Source of the DNA: Rhizobium sp. CF122
GTDB taxonomy: Bacteria; Pseudomonadota; Alphaproteobacteria; Rhizobiales; Rhizobiaceae
Assembly (NCBI RefSeq): GCF_000282035.1
Contig: NZ_AKKA01000023.1
Coordinates: 62,001 to 126,000 of the forward strand
DNA length: 64,000 bases
Reading direction: 5' to 3'
This document shows, piece after piece, positions 8,966-17,108 of the stretch (position 1 is the first letter of the stretch; each line of letters opens with the position of its first letter). Made by a program: the position numbers and the translations under genes. The notes beneath the pieces were generated by a model. The model was not told the origin of the DNA, made no database searches, and saw only the letters and a program-made list of their open reading frames with translations.

Positions 8966-9346
8966 ATGCGAATGAACCATATTGATATTCACGTGCCCGA
9001 TGTCGCTGCCACTGCCGCATTTCTCGTCCGGCATTTCGGCCTGTATCTGCGGGAGATGCGAGGTGCGAGCGGCCTTGCGATCCTTGACGACGATGCCGGC
9101 CTTGAAATCGTGGTCAGCCACCCGATCGAAAAGTTCGGTAGCGGCGATCAGCAGGCGCTGGACCTCGTCACCTATCACCTCGGCTTCATCCAGACCGAGC
9201 GAAGCAACGTTGACCGGCTATATAGCGCGTTGAAGGAAAGCGACGCCGAAATCGTCGGTGAGCCGCGCGAGATGCGCGGTGGATATCTCTTTTATTGCAT
9301 GGCGCCGGGGCGCGTGCTGATCGAGGTCGGATGGCGTGCGGGATGA
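8966..9346 (+). CDS. VOC (glyoxalase/bleomycin-resistance fold) family protein
   Basis: A 126-residue single-domain protein with the beta-alpha-beta-beta-beta pattern of the vicinal oxygen chelate family: 'MNHIDIHVPDVAATAAFLVRHF' at the start, 'GLEIVVSH' mid-way and 'GRVLIEVGWR' at the end. Possible metal ligands are H5 (NHID), H67 region and the terminal E. The substrate is unknown; such proteins include lyases, dioxygenases and drug-binding proteins. The ATG at 8966 is used, with an ATG at 8972 possible. It is convergent with the extensin-like gene (7 bp gap). Confidence 0.85.
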   Translation: MRMNHIDIHVPDVAATAAFLVRHFGLYLREMRGASGLAILDDDAGLEIVVSHPIEKFGSGDQQALDLVTYHLGFIQTERSNVDRLYSALKESDAEIVGEPREMRGGYLFYCMAPGRVLIEVGWRAG

Positions 9347-9353
9347 CCCGCCG

Positions 9354-10205
9354 CTAGTGACAGTAGCGATATCCTCCGTTCCGCTCCAACACGTCGAGGT
9401 GGAAGTGCGTTTCGTGGGCTGCGTCACTTTCGGGGTCCAGCACCGTCATGAAGTAGAGGCAGCCGGCGGCGCTGATCGTCCGCTGGAAGGCTCCGATCAG
9501 CGTTGAATCCTCCCTGCGCGGCTGAACGGCGATGTCCTTGCCTTTTTCGAAACTGAAGCTTGCAATGTCGATCGCATTGCCGCGCGCGTGCTCGGAAACC
9601 TTGCCGGTTTCCGCGCCGTTGCGCAGGCGGCAGATATAGGACGATGCCTGATTGACGGCGACGATGCGGCCCTGATCCATCGCGGCGGCGCTTGCCGCCG
9701 GGATGACGCTTTCCTTCATCCAGCGGGCCAGGGCGAGGGCGACAGGACAGCGAAACACCGCCTCAGGCTGCAATTTGATTCCCGGCAAAGCCTCGGAAAC
9801 CTTGATCGGTTTGTCGATTCCGCAGCCGTTGCCGTCATCGATACGCGGGATGTCCTTGAAGACAACGCCGAGGACCTGAAGCTCCCGCTCACATTGCGAA
9901 TGCTCGGCGTCGCTCTCTGCGGCAATCGTCAGATGCTGCTCTTCCAGCGTCTGCTGCGACGGAAGTTTCGGTCCCTGCTTTTCCGGTACGCCAGAAGAGT
10001 TTGGAGGACCCTGCTTGATCGGCGGCGCTTCGGTTTTGCCTCTCTCGGGTTTCGGTTCAGGTATCGGGGGAAGTTGCGGGGCGGGCGCAGCCGTATTGGA
10101 TTCACCTGGACGGGCCGCCGGGAAAGGGCCCGTGTCCGGCAGGCGTGCGCTGGTCAAAAGCCCAATGCAGCTCAGTGCCGCTAAAATTACGATGATATTC
10201 TTCAC
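9354..10205 (-). CDS. Extensin-like family exported protein
   Basis: A protein of 283 residues read from GTG at 10205, which has GGTGG upstream and gives a signal/anchor sequence (VKNIIVILAALSCIGLL). A proline-rich spacer follows (residues ~30-85, many PP and KP pairs), then the extensin-like C-terminal domain. Conserved features there include 'SEHARGNAIDIASF', paired cysteines and the final 'ETHFHLD' motif, a His/Asp set that resembles peptidoglycan peptidases of the D-Ala-D-Ala carboxypeptidase type. I infer a cell-envelope role. It is divergent from the haem receptor gene. Confidence 0.85.
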   Translation of the reverse strand: MKNIIVILAALSCIGLLTSARLPDTGPFPAARPGESNTAAPAPQLPPIPEPKPERGKTEAPPIKQGPPNSSGVPEKQGPKLPSQQTLEEQHLTIAAESDAEHSQCERELQVLGVVFKDIPRIDDGNGCGIDKPIKVSEALPGIKLQPEAVFRCPVALALARWMKESVIPAASAAAMDQGRIVAVNQASSYICRLRNGAETGKVSEHARGNAIDIASFSFEKGKDIAVQPRREDSTLIGAFQRTISAAGCLYFMTVLDPESDAAHETHFHLDVLERNGGYRYCH

Positions 10206-10297
10206 GCATCCACCCGTTGTATGTTGAACCGGGGAGGAGAACGTGCGGATGCGGTTTTCGTTGCAATTTCGCAACGTTGATCTCTATGGTGAAAATA

Positions 10298-10312
10298 TGA
10301 TTTATTAAATCA
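10298..10312. promoter_or_regulatory. Iron-responsive operator (IRO/RirA-type box), distal copy
   Basis: TGATTTATTAAATCA fits TGA-N9-TCA, the core of the rhizobial iron-responsive operator bound by RirA, and is a perfect palindrome around its central base. It lies between the extensin-like gene and the haem receptor gene, 37 bp upstream of a second copy. The site is seen directly; RirA binding is inferred from the known regulation of rhizobial haem receptors. Confidence 0.7.
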
Positions 10313-10333
10313 AGATAACCGTCTCTCGATATA

Positions 10334-10362
10334 TTGACAATTAAACTCATGTTTTTTATGCG
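10334..10362 (+). promoter_or_regulatory. Probable promoter of the haem receptor gene
   Basis: A consensus -35 hexamer TTGACA (10334-10339) is followed after 17 bp by TATGCG (10357-10362), a weak -10. Transcription would start near 10369, about 100 bases before the ATG. The -35 is embedded in an iron-box motif, as expected for a repressed promoter. Confidence 0.5.
10335..10349. promoter_or_regulatory. Iron-responsive operator, promoter-proximal copy overlapping the -35
   Basis: TGACAATTAAACTCA is a second exact TGA-N9-TCA match, and its first three bases are part of the TTGACA -35 element. A repressor bound here would block RNA polymerase directly. The arms are less symmetric than in the distal copy. 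Confidence 0.55.
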
Positions 10363-10471
10363 GCAAAAAGAAGGCGAAAAACTTCGCCAGAAAGCCTAGC
10401 CAGCCCATCGAAAACGCAGCCGCGTCACGACCAGCCAGCCCGGTGGATATTTTTCTCAAGGGGTTGATTTC

Positions 10472-12595
10472 ATGATCGTCCGGCACTCGCGCTCGGTTCT
10501 ACTCGCCTGCACGGCACTTGCTTTTGTTTTGCCTTCCGCCATTGCTTTTGCGCAAAGCGCGCCTTCGACTGCCCAGACGGCCGAAGAGCAGCAGGCCAAG
10601 AGCGAGGGCGATACCTTCCTCTCGCCAATCATCGTGAAGGGTAGCCGGCAGGCGGCCAACGATCCCTACACCAAGCCGGGTCCTTCAAGCACGGTCACGG
10701 CGGACCAGATCAACCTCCAGGCGGGGCAGGGTACGGATGATCTGCTGCGCAGCGTTCCGGGAACGTCGACGGCCAACAATCCCCAGAACCCCGGCGTAGC
10801 CGTAAACATTCGCGGCTTCGAGGGCTCCGGCCGCGTCAACATGTCGATCGACGGCGTTCGCCAGAATTTCCGCTTCACCGGTCATGAGGCGCAAGGATTT
10901 ACCTACGTGGATCCGGCTTTCCTGGCAGGCATCGACGTGACCCGCGGCGCAGTCACCGGTATCGGGGGCGGTGCGCTGGCCGGGACAGTCAATTTCCGTA
11001 CCTACGAGATCGATGATCTGATCCAGGGCGACAAGAACTACGGTGGCATCGTCTCTGCGACGGTCGGAACCAACGAACTTGGTTGGTCCGAGTCGGCCAT
11101 CGGCGCCTATCGGTTCAACGATGTCTTTGCCGTCCTCGGCGGTATCAGCAAGAGCGATCCGGGCAACTACGAGAACGGCGACGGCGTTACCGTGCCTTTC
11201 ACCGAGCAGGATCTGCTTTCCGGCATGCTGAAGGCTGAGATCACGCCGAACGCGGAAAACACGATCAAACTCGGCGGCATCACCTACGACAACGACTTCT
11301 TCGCCAATTCCTATTTCCAGAACGTGAAGAACAAGACGTTTGCCGCGAGCTACGCCTATACGCCCGGCGACAACGAGCTGATCGATTTCAAGACGAACTT
11401 TTACTACAACCGCCTTGAGATGAAATATGACACGAACGCCACGGGCGGCGGTGCGGCCGCCGGTCGCCGGATTACCGATACCGGGATTGGCTTCGACGTC
11501 TCCAACACTTCCAGGTTTAACCTCGGCGACGTTGCTGTCGTCACCAACTATGGTGTCGAGTACTTCCACGACGATTACGATGTGGTCAACAGCCGGACGC
11601 AGCCCTCGGGTGGCGTCAACGGCGACGGCAAGAGCGGCATCCTTGGTGTCTTCGACACGACGACATTCACCTACGGCATGGCGGACCTGACGCTTGGCCT
11701 GCGCTATGATCATTTCGATATTGACGGTTCGGGGTCGGTTGTCGCAGGTAACCCGCTCGGTATGCCGGCCGGCGCATATACCGTCGACAAGTCCGATGGA
11801 CGCCTGAACCCCAGCGTCACCTTTGCGCTCAATCCGACTGAATGGTTCCAGCCCTACGTGACCTATGCCGAGACGCAGCGTGCGCCGACCATCAACGAAA
11901 CTTTTGCTGGCGGATCGCATCCAGGCGCTACCGGCCAGAACTTCTTCCCCAATCCCTTCCTCGAGCCGGAAACCTCCAAGGGCTGGGAAATCGGCACCAA
12001 CGTCAAGTTCGATGGCATACTCGATGCGGGCGACAGCTTCCGCCTCAAGGCCAACTATTTCAACGACCGTATCGACAACTATATCACGGGTGCGTTTGCA
12101 GGGGGCGGCAGGCAGACCTTCTTCATCAACAATCCCGGTACGTCGAAAGTCGACGGCATCGAAATCCAGGCCGCGTATGACGCGGGCTTCGTCTTCGGGG
12201 AGCTTGCCTATACCCATACCAATACGGACCTGCCTGCGCAGATCAATGGCTTCGGTGTGCAGAGCTACCTGCCTGAAAACATCTTCAGCGCCACTCTCGG
12301 CGGCCGCTTCCTTGAAGATCAGAGATTGACCGTCGGTACGCGCCTGTTCGCTGCCGGACAGGCCGACATCGGGCAAATCAACGCAACGAATGCCGGACGC
12401 CCGCGGTTCATGAGCGGCTATGGCGTCGTCGATCTCTTTGCGAATTACCAGTGGGAAAACGGCCTGGAGCTGACGGCGAGCGTGACAAACGTCTTCGACA
12501 AGGCCTACACGCCGGCTTCCAGCACGATCCAGACCACGACGATCGACACCGGTCGCGGTCGTACCTTCATGGTTACAGCGAAAGCCAGGTTCTGA
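10472..12595 (+). CDS. shmR: TonB-dependent haem/haemoglobin outer-membrane receptor
   Basis: Outer-membrane haem importer of 707 residues. It has a Sec signal (cleavage near AFAQS, residue ~28), a plug domain (PGPSSTVTADQI ... VNIRGFEGSGRVNMSIDGVR) and a beta barrel ending in the terminal Phe of 'TAKARF'. The FRAP and NPNL boxes of haem receptors appear as QRAP (near residue 470) and NPFLEPE, with a histidine between them (GGSHPG). Iron boxes in the promoter support iron control. In Sinorhizobium the haem receptor shmR also lies next to trpE(G), so the name rests on family plus synteny. Confidence 0.88.
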   Translation: MIVRHSRSVLLACTALAFVLPSAIAFAQSAPSTAQTAEEQQAKSEGDTFLSPIIVKGSRQAANDPYTKPGPSSTVTADQINLQAGQGTDDLLRSVPGTSTANNPQNPGVAVNIRGFEGSGRVNMSIDGVRQNFRFTGHEAQGFTYVDPAFLAGIDVTRGAVTGIGGGALAGTVNFRTYEIDDLIQGDKNYGGIVSATVGTNELGWSESAIGAYRFNDVFAVLGGISKSDPGNYENGDGVTVPFTEQDLLSGMLKAEITPNAENTIKLGGITYDNDFFANSYFQNVKNKTFAASYAYTPGDNELIDFKTNFYYNRLEMKYDTNATGGGAAAGRRITDTGIGFDVSNTSRFNLGDVAVVTNYGVEYFHDDYDVVNSRTQPSGGVNGDGKSGILGVFDTTTFTYGMADLTLGLRYDHFDIDGSGSVVAGNPLGMPAGAYTVDKSDGRLNPSVTFALNPTEWFQPYVTYAETQRAPTINETFAGGSHPGATGQNFFPNPFLEPETSKGWEIGTNVKFDGILDAGDSFRLKANYFNDRIDNYITGAFAGGGRQTFFINNPGTSKVDGIEIQAAYDAGFVFGELAYTHTNTDLPAQINGFGVQSYLPENIFSATLGGRFLEDQRLTVGTRLFAAGQADIGQINATNAGRPRFMSGYGVVDLFANYQWENGLELTASVTNVFDKAYTPASSTIQTTTIDTGRGRTFMVTAKARF

Positions 12596-12616
12596 ACCGA
12601 CGGCATACTGATGCGT

Positions 12617-12642
12617 AGGGCGGCCATTGCGCCGCCCTTCTT
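12617..12642 (+). terminator. Terminator after shmR
   Basis: Perfect 8 bp stem AGGGCGGC (12617-12624) / GCCGCCCT (12631-12638) with a six-base loop, followed by the pyrimidine-rich TCTTCATT. It ends the receptor transcript before the trp promoter. Confidence 0.6.
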
Positions 12643-12661
12643 CATTCGCCGGATTCGGCTC

Positions 12662-12690
12662 TTGCACTTGGTCCGATCTCACGCTAACAA
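12662..12690 (+). promoter_or_regulatory. trpL-trpE(G) promoter
   Basis: TTGCAC (12662-12667), a 17 bp spacer and TAACAA (12685-12690). The expected start point, 7-9 bases after the -10, falls on or just before the A of the trpL ATG at 12699. The leader mRNA should therefore have essentially no 5' UTR, as reported for the Sinorhizobium trpE(G) leader. Confidence 0.7.
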
Positions 12691-12698
12691 TTTCGCCC

Positions 12699-12743
12699 AT
12701 GAACACGTCCTTGAACATTGCAGTTTGGTGGTGGGCTCGCTGA
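12699..12743 (+). CDS. trpL: trp operon leader peptide
   Basis: Fourteen codons reading [14 protein letters not shown], then TGA. Three consecutive Trp codons near the end are the classic sensor of a Trp attenuator: ribosomes stall there when charged tRNA-Trp is scarce. The rhizobial leader peptide has the same WWWAR ending. There is no Shine-Dalgarno, and the promoter position indicates a leaderless mRNA. The stop codon runs into the first pairing segment of the attenuator (12744-12749). Too short for ordinary gene finders. Confidence 0.9.
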   Translation: MNTSLNIAVWWWAR

Positions 12744-12780
12744 GGCGGCCTCGACCAATCGTGTCCAAAGACGACGAGTG

Positions 12781-12811
12781 AGCCGCCCGGAAAACGCCAG
12801 GCGGCTTTTTT
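12781..12811 (+). terminator. trp attenuator terminator
   Basis: Stem AGCCGCC (12781-12787) / GGCGGCT (12800-12806) followed by a run of six T (12806-12811). A textbook intrinsic terminator placed 48 bases before the trpE(G) start. Confidence 0.88.
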
Positions 12812-12858
12812 GCTTTTTAAGGCTGCCTGTCATCCGGGCCCGACAACGGAGTGGAACA

Positions 12859-15048
12859 ATGGTAACGATCCTTCGGGATGACGGAGCGGAAATCTACGAG
12901 ACGAAGGGCGGCATAACCGTTACCCGGCAGCGCCGGGCGATCCCCTATGCCGATGCAGTCTCGTCCTATGTCGACAAGCTCGACGAGCGCCGTGGCGCCG
13001 TCTTCTCGTCGAACTACGAATATCCGGGCCGCTATACCCGCTGGGACACCGCCGTCGTCGACCCGCCGCTCGGCATTTCTTGCCATGGCCGCGAGGTCTG
13101 GATCGAGGCCTACAATGAGCGCGGCGAGGTGATCCTCTCCTTTATCACGGAGCGCCTCAAGACGATCTCAGATCTCGTGCTCGGTGCTTCGACGGCGCGG
13201 CGCCTCGACCTGACCGTGAAGACGCCCGAGCGCGCCTTCACCGAAGAAGAACGTTCGAAGATCCCGACCGTCTTCACCGTGTTGCGCGCCATCACCGATC
13301 TCTTCTATTCGCAGGCGGATGCCAACCTCGGCTTCTATGGCGCCTTCGGCTACGACCTTGCTTTCCAGTTCGATGCGATCAATCTGAAGCTGACGCGTCC
13401 GAGCGACCAGCGCGACATGGTGCTCTACCTGCCGGACGAAATCCTCGTCGTCGACAACTACTCGGCCAAGGCCTGGATCGACCGCTACGACTTCGAAAAG
13501 GGCGGGCTTTCGACCGAGGGCGAGGCCGGCGACATTCCGGCTGAACCGTTCCAGCGCACCGACGCCATTCCGCCGAAGAGTGACCATCGCCCCGGCGAGT
13601 ATGCCAACCTCGTCGTCAAGGCCAAGGAAAGCTTCCGCAAGGGCGATCTCTTCGAAGTGGTGCCCGGCCAAAAGTTCATGGAGCGCTGCGACAGCAAGCC
13701 TTCCGACATTTCCAAGCGGCTGAAGGCGATCAATCCGTCGCCCTACTCTTTCTTCATCAATCTCGGCAACCAGGAATATCTGGTCGGCGCCTCGCCTGAA
13801 ATGTTCGTGCGTGTGTCCGGCCGCCGCATCGAGACCTGCCCGATATCAGGCACGATCAAGCGCGGCGACGATCCGATCGCCGACAGCGAACAGATCCTGA
13901 AGCTGTTGAACTCCAAGAAAGACGAGTCGGAGCTTACCATGTGCTCGGACGTCGACCGCAACGACAAGAGCCGTGTCTGCGAGCCGGGTTCGGTGAAGGT
14001 CATCGGCCGCCGTCAGATCGAGATGTATTCGCGTCTGATCCACACCGTCGACCACATCGAGGGCCGGCTGCGCGACGACATGGATGCCTTTGACGGCTTT
14101 CTGTCTCACGCCTGGGCCGTGACGGTCACCGGCGCACCGAAGCTGTGGGCGATGCGCTTCATCGAAAGCCATGAGAAGAGCCCGCGCGCCTGGTACGGCG
14201 GCGCTATCGGCATGGTCGGCTTCAACGGCGACATGAACACCGGCCTGACGCTGCGCACCGTGCGCATCAAGGACGGGATTGCCGAAGTCAGGGCAGGGGC
14301 GACCTTGCTCAACGATTCCGATCCGCACGAAGAAGAAGCCGAAACCGAACTGAAGGCCTCCGCCATGCTTTCCGCCATTCGCGATGCCAAGGCCGGCAAC
14401 TCCGGCAAGGTCAGCCGCGACGTCGCTGCCGTCGGCAAGGGCGTCAAGATCCTGCTCGTTGATCACGAAGACAGCTTTGTGCACACGTTGGCGAATTATT
14501 TCCGCCAGACGGGGGCGACGGTCTCAACCGTGCGCACGCCGGTGCCGGAGGAAATCTTCGATAGGCTGGATCCGGATCTGGTCGTCTTGTCGCCAGGTCC
14601 AGGCAATCCGAAGGATTTCGACTGCAAGGCGACGATCAAGAAGGCGCGGGCGCGCAACCTGCCGATCTTCGGCGTCTGCCTCGGATTGCAGGCGCTGGCA
14701 GAAGCCTATGGCGGCGAACTGCGGCATCTGGCGCTGCCGATGCATGGCAAACCGTCGCGCATCCGCGTGCTGGAGCCGGGCATCGTGTTCTCGGGCCTCG
14801 GCAAGGAGGTGACGGTCGGGCGCTATCACTCGATCTTTGCCGATCCGTCGACGCTGCCGCGTGATTTCATCATCACGGCGGAAAGCGAAGACGGCACGAT
14901 CATGGGCATCGAGCACGAGAAGGAACCGATTGCGGCCGTGCAGTTCCACCCGGAATCGATCATGACGCTTGGCGGCGATGCCGGCATGCGGATGATCGAG
15001 AACGTCGTCGCGCATCTGTCCCGCAAGGCAAAGACCAAGGCGGCCTGA
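12859..15048 (+). CDS. trpE(G): Anthranilate synthase, fused component I-II
   Basis: Converts chorismate and glutamine to anthranilate, the first committed step of tryptophan synthesis (EC 4.1.3.27). The 729-residue protein fuses the TrpE part (about 1-510) to a TrpG amidotransferase (about 530-729), as in rhizobia. The TrpE part shows '[11 protein letters not shown]', 'ASPEMFVRV' and 'SGTIKRG'. The TrpG part shows the nucleophile C607 in '[15 protein letters not shown]' and the H697-P-E699 pair in 'QFHPESI'. ATG 12859 has GGAG at 12848-12851; the upstream in-frame extension covers the attenuator and is not coding. Regulated by the trpL attenuator. Confidence 0.97.
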   Translation: MVTILRDDGAEIYETKGGITVTRQRRAIPYADAVSSYVDKLDERRGAVFSSNYEYPGRYTRWDTAVVDPPLGISCHGREVWIEAYNERGEVILSFITERLKTISDLVLGASTARRLDLTVKTPERAFTEEERSKIPTVFTVLRAITDLFYSQADANLGFYGAFGYDLAFQFDAINLKLTRPSDQRDMVLYLPDEILVVDNYSAKAWIDRYDFEKGGLSTEGEAGDIPAEPFQRTDAIPPKSDHRPGEYANLVVKAKESFRKGDLFEVVPGQKFMERCDSKPSDISKRLKAINPSPYSFFINLGNQEYLVGASPEMFVRVSGRRIETCPISGTIKRGDDPIADSEQILKLLNSKKDESELTMCSDVDRNDKSRVCEPGSVKVIGRRQIEMYSRLIHTVDHIEGRLRDDMDAFDGFLSHAWAVTVTGAPKLWAMRFIESHEKSPRAWYGGAIGMVGFNGDMNTGLTLRTVRIKDGIAEVRAGATLLNDSDPHEEEAETELKASAMLSAIRDAKAGNSGKVSRDVAAVGKGVKILLVDHEDSFVHTLANYFRQTGATVSTVRTPVPEEIFDRLDPDLVVLSPGPGNPKDFDCKATIKKARARNLPIFGVCLGLQALAEAYGGELRHLALPMHGKPSRIRVLEPGIVFSGLGKEVTVGRYHSIFADPSTLPRDFIITAESEDGTIMGIEHEKEPIAAVQFHPESIMTLGGDAGMRMIENVVAHLSRKAKTKAA

Positions 15049-15057
15049 GACGAGGCG

Positions 15058-15264
15058 TCAGGCGAGGTCGTCTCGGCCTCTTTGGAGATAATCGAAGGCA
15101 TGGCCACTGTTGTGGGCCATGCCTTCGTGCTCAGAGCTTCCCTGTGGCTCCACAATGATCAGGCCGTATTTGCTGACGAAGCCGCCTCCGGCAATCTGCC
15201 GTGAACTGCGATCTTGCGTGGCCGCCGCAATGGTAGCTCGGTCGCCGCCCTCTTGGTCTCGCAT
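15058..15264 (-). CDS. Small hypothetical protein
   Basis: A 68-residue frame from ATG 15264 with third-position G/C preference and a protein-like composition ('GGGFVSKYGLIIVEPQ', 'HNSGHAFDYLQRG'). The ribosome site is weak. The gene is convergent with trpE(G) (9 bp apart) and divergent from the small gene at 15374. I do not recognise a family. A longer reading from 15492 would run antisense to the neighbouring gene and is not supported. Confidence 0.45.
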   Translation of the reverse strand: MRDQEGGDRATIAAATQDRSSRQIAGGGFVSKYGLIIVEPQGSSEHEGMAHNSGHAFDYLQRGRDDLA

Positions 15265-15373
15265 CGGTTTGGCAGGGTGCAGTTCGGACACCAGCGACAA
15301 GAGCCGGCAGAGTCTGATTGACATCCTGCAACAAATCAGAACATTTCCGGAACGATGAATGAGGAATAACGTC

Positions 15374-15610
15374 GTGGCCAATGCTGAGAAGTTTATCGTG
15401 CTCCCGTACCGTAAGAACCGGGGCAATCTGGTGCCGGGCGAGATGCGCCAGGCATCGAACGCTGTCAGCGCGGAGAAGATTGCGACCTCCATGGCCTCGC
15501 GTTTCGTCGGGGTTGCGGCCTATGCCGTGATGGTCGACGAGGAGACCGGCGATATGTCGTCGCCGCGGCTGCTTGCCCGGCACGGCGAGATTGCCGACCT
15601 CAATTCCTGA
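15374..15610 (+). CDS. Small conserved-looking hypothetical protein
   Basis: A 78-residue product from GTG 15374, preceded by GAGGA at 15362-15366 with an 7-base spacer; the in-frame ATG at 15359 overlaps that site and is less likely. The sequence ('EKFIVLPYRKNRGNLVPGEM', then 'ASRFVGVAAYAVMVDEETGD') looks like a compact cytoplasmic protein with no membrane segment. It precedes the DUF2161 gene by 11 bp, so the two are probably co-transcribed. Function unknown. Confidence 0.7.
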   Translation: MANAEKFIVLPYRKNRGNLVPGEMRQASNAVSAEKIATSMASRFVGVAAYAVMVDEETGDMSSPRLLARHGEIADLNS

Positions 15611-15621
15611 TAACAGTCTCG

Positions 15622-16287
15622 ATGGAAACCTCGCTCTATCTGCCGGTCAAAGGCTTTCTGGAAGCGGCGGGCTATGTCGTTAAAGGCGAGATCGGCGGAT
15701 GCGATCTCGTCGGCCTGAGCGAGGGAGAGCCGTCCGTCGTCGTGGTGTGTGAGCTGAAACTCAGCTTCAACCTCGAGCTTGTGCTGCAGGCAGTCGATCG
15801 AGCGGCAATGAGCGATGAAGTGTGGATCGCCGCCCGCGTTTCCGCCAAAGGGCGAGGGCGCGAGGCCGACAAGCGCTATCGCGATCTGTGCCGTCGGCTG
15901 GGGATCGGCATGCTCGGCGTCTCCGATGCCGGCGAGGTCAGCGTTATCGTCAGCTCCGTCTCGCCGATGCCCCGCACCAATCCGAAGCGCCGGTCGCTGC
16001 TCGTCAAGGAACATCAGCGCCGGCGCGGCGATCCGGTCGTCGGCGGCGGCTCGCGTGCACCGATCATGACGGCCTATCGCCAGCGTGCCCTGATCTGCGC
16101 CGCGGCACTCCAGCAGGGGCTCGTGCGGCCACGCGACATGAAGGCGCTGGCGCCGGATGCTGGCAAGATCCTGCTCGGCAATGTCTACGGCTGGTTCGAG
16201 CGTCGGGAGAAGGGCATCTATGCGTTGACGCCAAGCGGCGAAGCTGCGCTCCTTCGCTGGCCGCAAGCCATCAGTGTGGTAGCTTAA
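15622..16287 (+). CDS. DUF2161 family protein, putative PD-(D/E)xK phosphodiesterase
   Basis: A 221-residue protein whose N-terminal third carries the PD-(D/E)xK nuclease pattern: D28 in 'GGCDLVGL' and E44-x-K46 in 'VVVCELKLSF'. The C-terminal part (about 145-215) resembles a winged-helix DNA-binding region ('DMKALAPDAGKILLGNVYGW', 'IYALTPSGEAAL'). This combination fits DUF2161, a family proposed as nuclease-like; its biological role is not established. It forms a likely two-gene unit with the 78-residue gene. No methyltransferase or other restriction component is adjacent. Confidence 0.8.
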   Translation: METSLYLPVKGFLEAAGYVVKGEIGGCDLVGLSEGEPSVVVVCELKLSFNLELVLQAVDRAAMSDEVWIAARVSAKGRGREADKRYRDLCRRLGIGMLGVSDAGEVSVIVSSVSPMPRTNPKRRSLLVKEHQRRRGDPVVGGGSRAPIMTAYRQRALICAAALQQGLVRPRDMKALAPDAGKILLGNVYGWFERREKGIYALTPSGEAALLRWPQAISVVA

Positions 16288-16646
16288 AGCCGCTGCGCAT
16301 CGGCGCCTCGATCATTGCGAGCCCTGCAGACTGACGCTTTACCAGCCACGGCCAGCCCAAATTGGGATCGCCGCTTGGCCGCGGCGACACGCGTTCCGTC
16401 GTCGCGCATCTGCGCAAGACAACGAACAAGCGACCTAAAGGGCTGAACAATCGGAGCCGCCGATGCCCCGCATACGGCGGCTTACTCTTGCCTAAAGGAG
16501 ATAAACTAGATCGGACTCCAGTAACGCAACCTTTATCGGTAGCGGCGTGGCCAAGCGTCCGTGATCGCCCTAGCTTAGCCGTCGTGAAGAATGCTGCGCA
16601 GCTCGCTGGGGCCGCAATGGGTCCAGCCAACCCCCGAGGCTCGACG
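16288..16646. other. Intergenic region before the molybdenum hydroxylase genes
   Basis: About 359 bp without a credible gene. It contains a 7 bp stem AGCCGCC (16455-16461) / GGCGGCT (16476-16482) with a 14-base loop and only a weak pyrimidine tail, possibly the end of the DUF2161 transcript. The remainder presumably holds the iorA promoter, which I could not place with confidence. A long minus-strand reading across it (16271-16882) is a shadow. Confidence 0.5.
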
Positions 16647-17105
16647 ATGGTTACGTTCACGCTCAATGGACAGACGAAGACTTTCGACGGCGATCCGGAT
16701 ACGCCACTACTCTGGGTTATCCGCGATTTCGAGAGGCTCACAGGCACGAAATACGGCTGCGGGGTTGCCCAGTGCGGTGCCTGTACGGTGCATATGGACG
16801 GCTTCACGCGCCGCTCCTGCATCACGCCGATCTCGACGGCGGAAGGCTCCGAGATTTTCACGATCGAAGGGGTCGAGGGCAAGGAAGCGGAGGCTGTGAA
16901 AGCGGCATGGATCGCGATCGACGTGCCGCAATGCGGATACTGTCAATCGGGCCAGATCATGTCGGCCGTCTCGCTCTTGCAGAACACCCCGAAGCCGACC
17001 GACGAAGATATCGACGGTGCGATGACCGGAAATATCTGTCGATGCGCCACCTACCATCGCATACGGGCGGCAATCCACAGCGCCGCCGCTTCGATGGAGG
17101 GTTGA
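16647..17105 (+). CDS. iorA: Isoquinoline 1-oxidoreductase-type small subunit, 2x[2Fe-2S]
   Basis: Electron-transfer subunit of a molybdenum hydroxylase, 152 residues. The plant-type [2Fe-2S] site is C38, C43, C46 and C58 ([18 protein letters not shown]); the second site is C96, C99, C131 and C133 (QCGYCQSGQ ... CRCATY). All eight cysteines are present. ATG 16647 has GAGG upstream; the frame extends to 16362 but that part is not protein-like. The next gene starts 3 bp after its stop. The real substrate may be an aldehyde or N-heterocycle other than isoquinoline. Confidence 0.9.
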   Translation: MVTFTLNGQTKTFDGDPDTPLLWVIRDFERLTGTKYGCGVAQCGACTVHMDGFTRRSCITPISTAEGSEIFTIEGVEGKEAEAVKAAWIAIDVPQCGYCQSGQIMSAVSLLQNTPKPTDEDIDGAMTGNICRCATYHRIRAAIHSAAASMEG

Positions 17106-17108
17106 GAC

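Larger units (their letters stand above)
12699..12811 (+). ncRNA. trp attenuator leader RNA (rnTrpL-type)
   Basis: This is the short transcript expected when transcription ends at the attenuator. Segment GGCGGC (12744-12749) can pair with GCCGCC (12782-12787) to form an antiterminator. The same GCCGCC can instead pair with GGCGGC (12800-12805) to form the terminator, so the structures exclude each other. In Sinorhizobium the corresponding attenuator RNA and its peptide are known to act in trans on other targets. Whether that applies here cannot be seen from sequence. Confidence 0.75.

Noticed and set aside
10685..12718. 677-codon minus-strand open frame
   Set aside because: It is the complement of the haem receptor gene, which has clear TonB-receptor features; no ribosome site or family pattern on the minus strand.
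12718..12858. N-terminal extension of trpE(G)
   Set aside because: The in-frame start at 12718 lies inside the trpL/attenuator RNA; the true start 12859 has its own ribosome site and gives the family length.
16362..16646. Long N-terminal extension of iorA
   Set aside because: The upstream in-frame region is not protein-like and the family begins at MVTFTLNG (16647).
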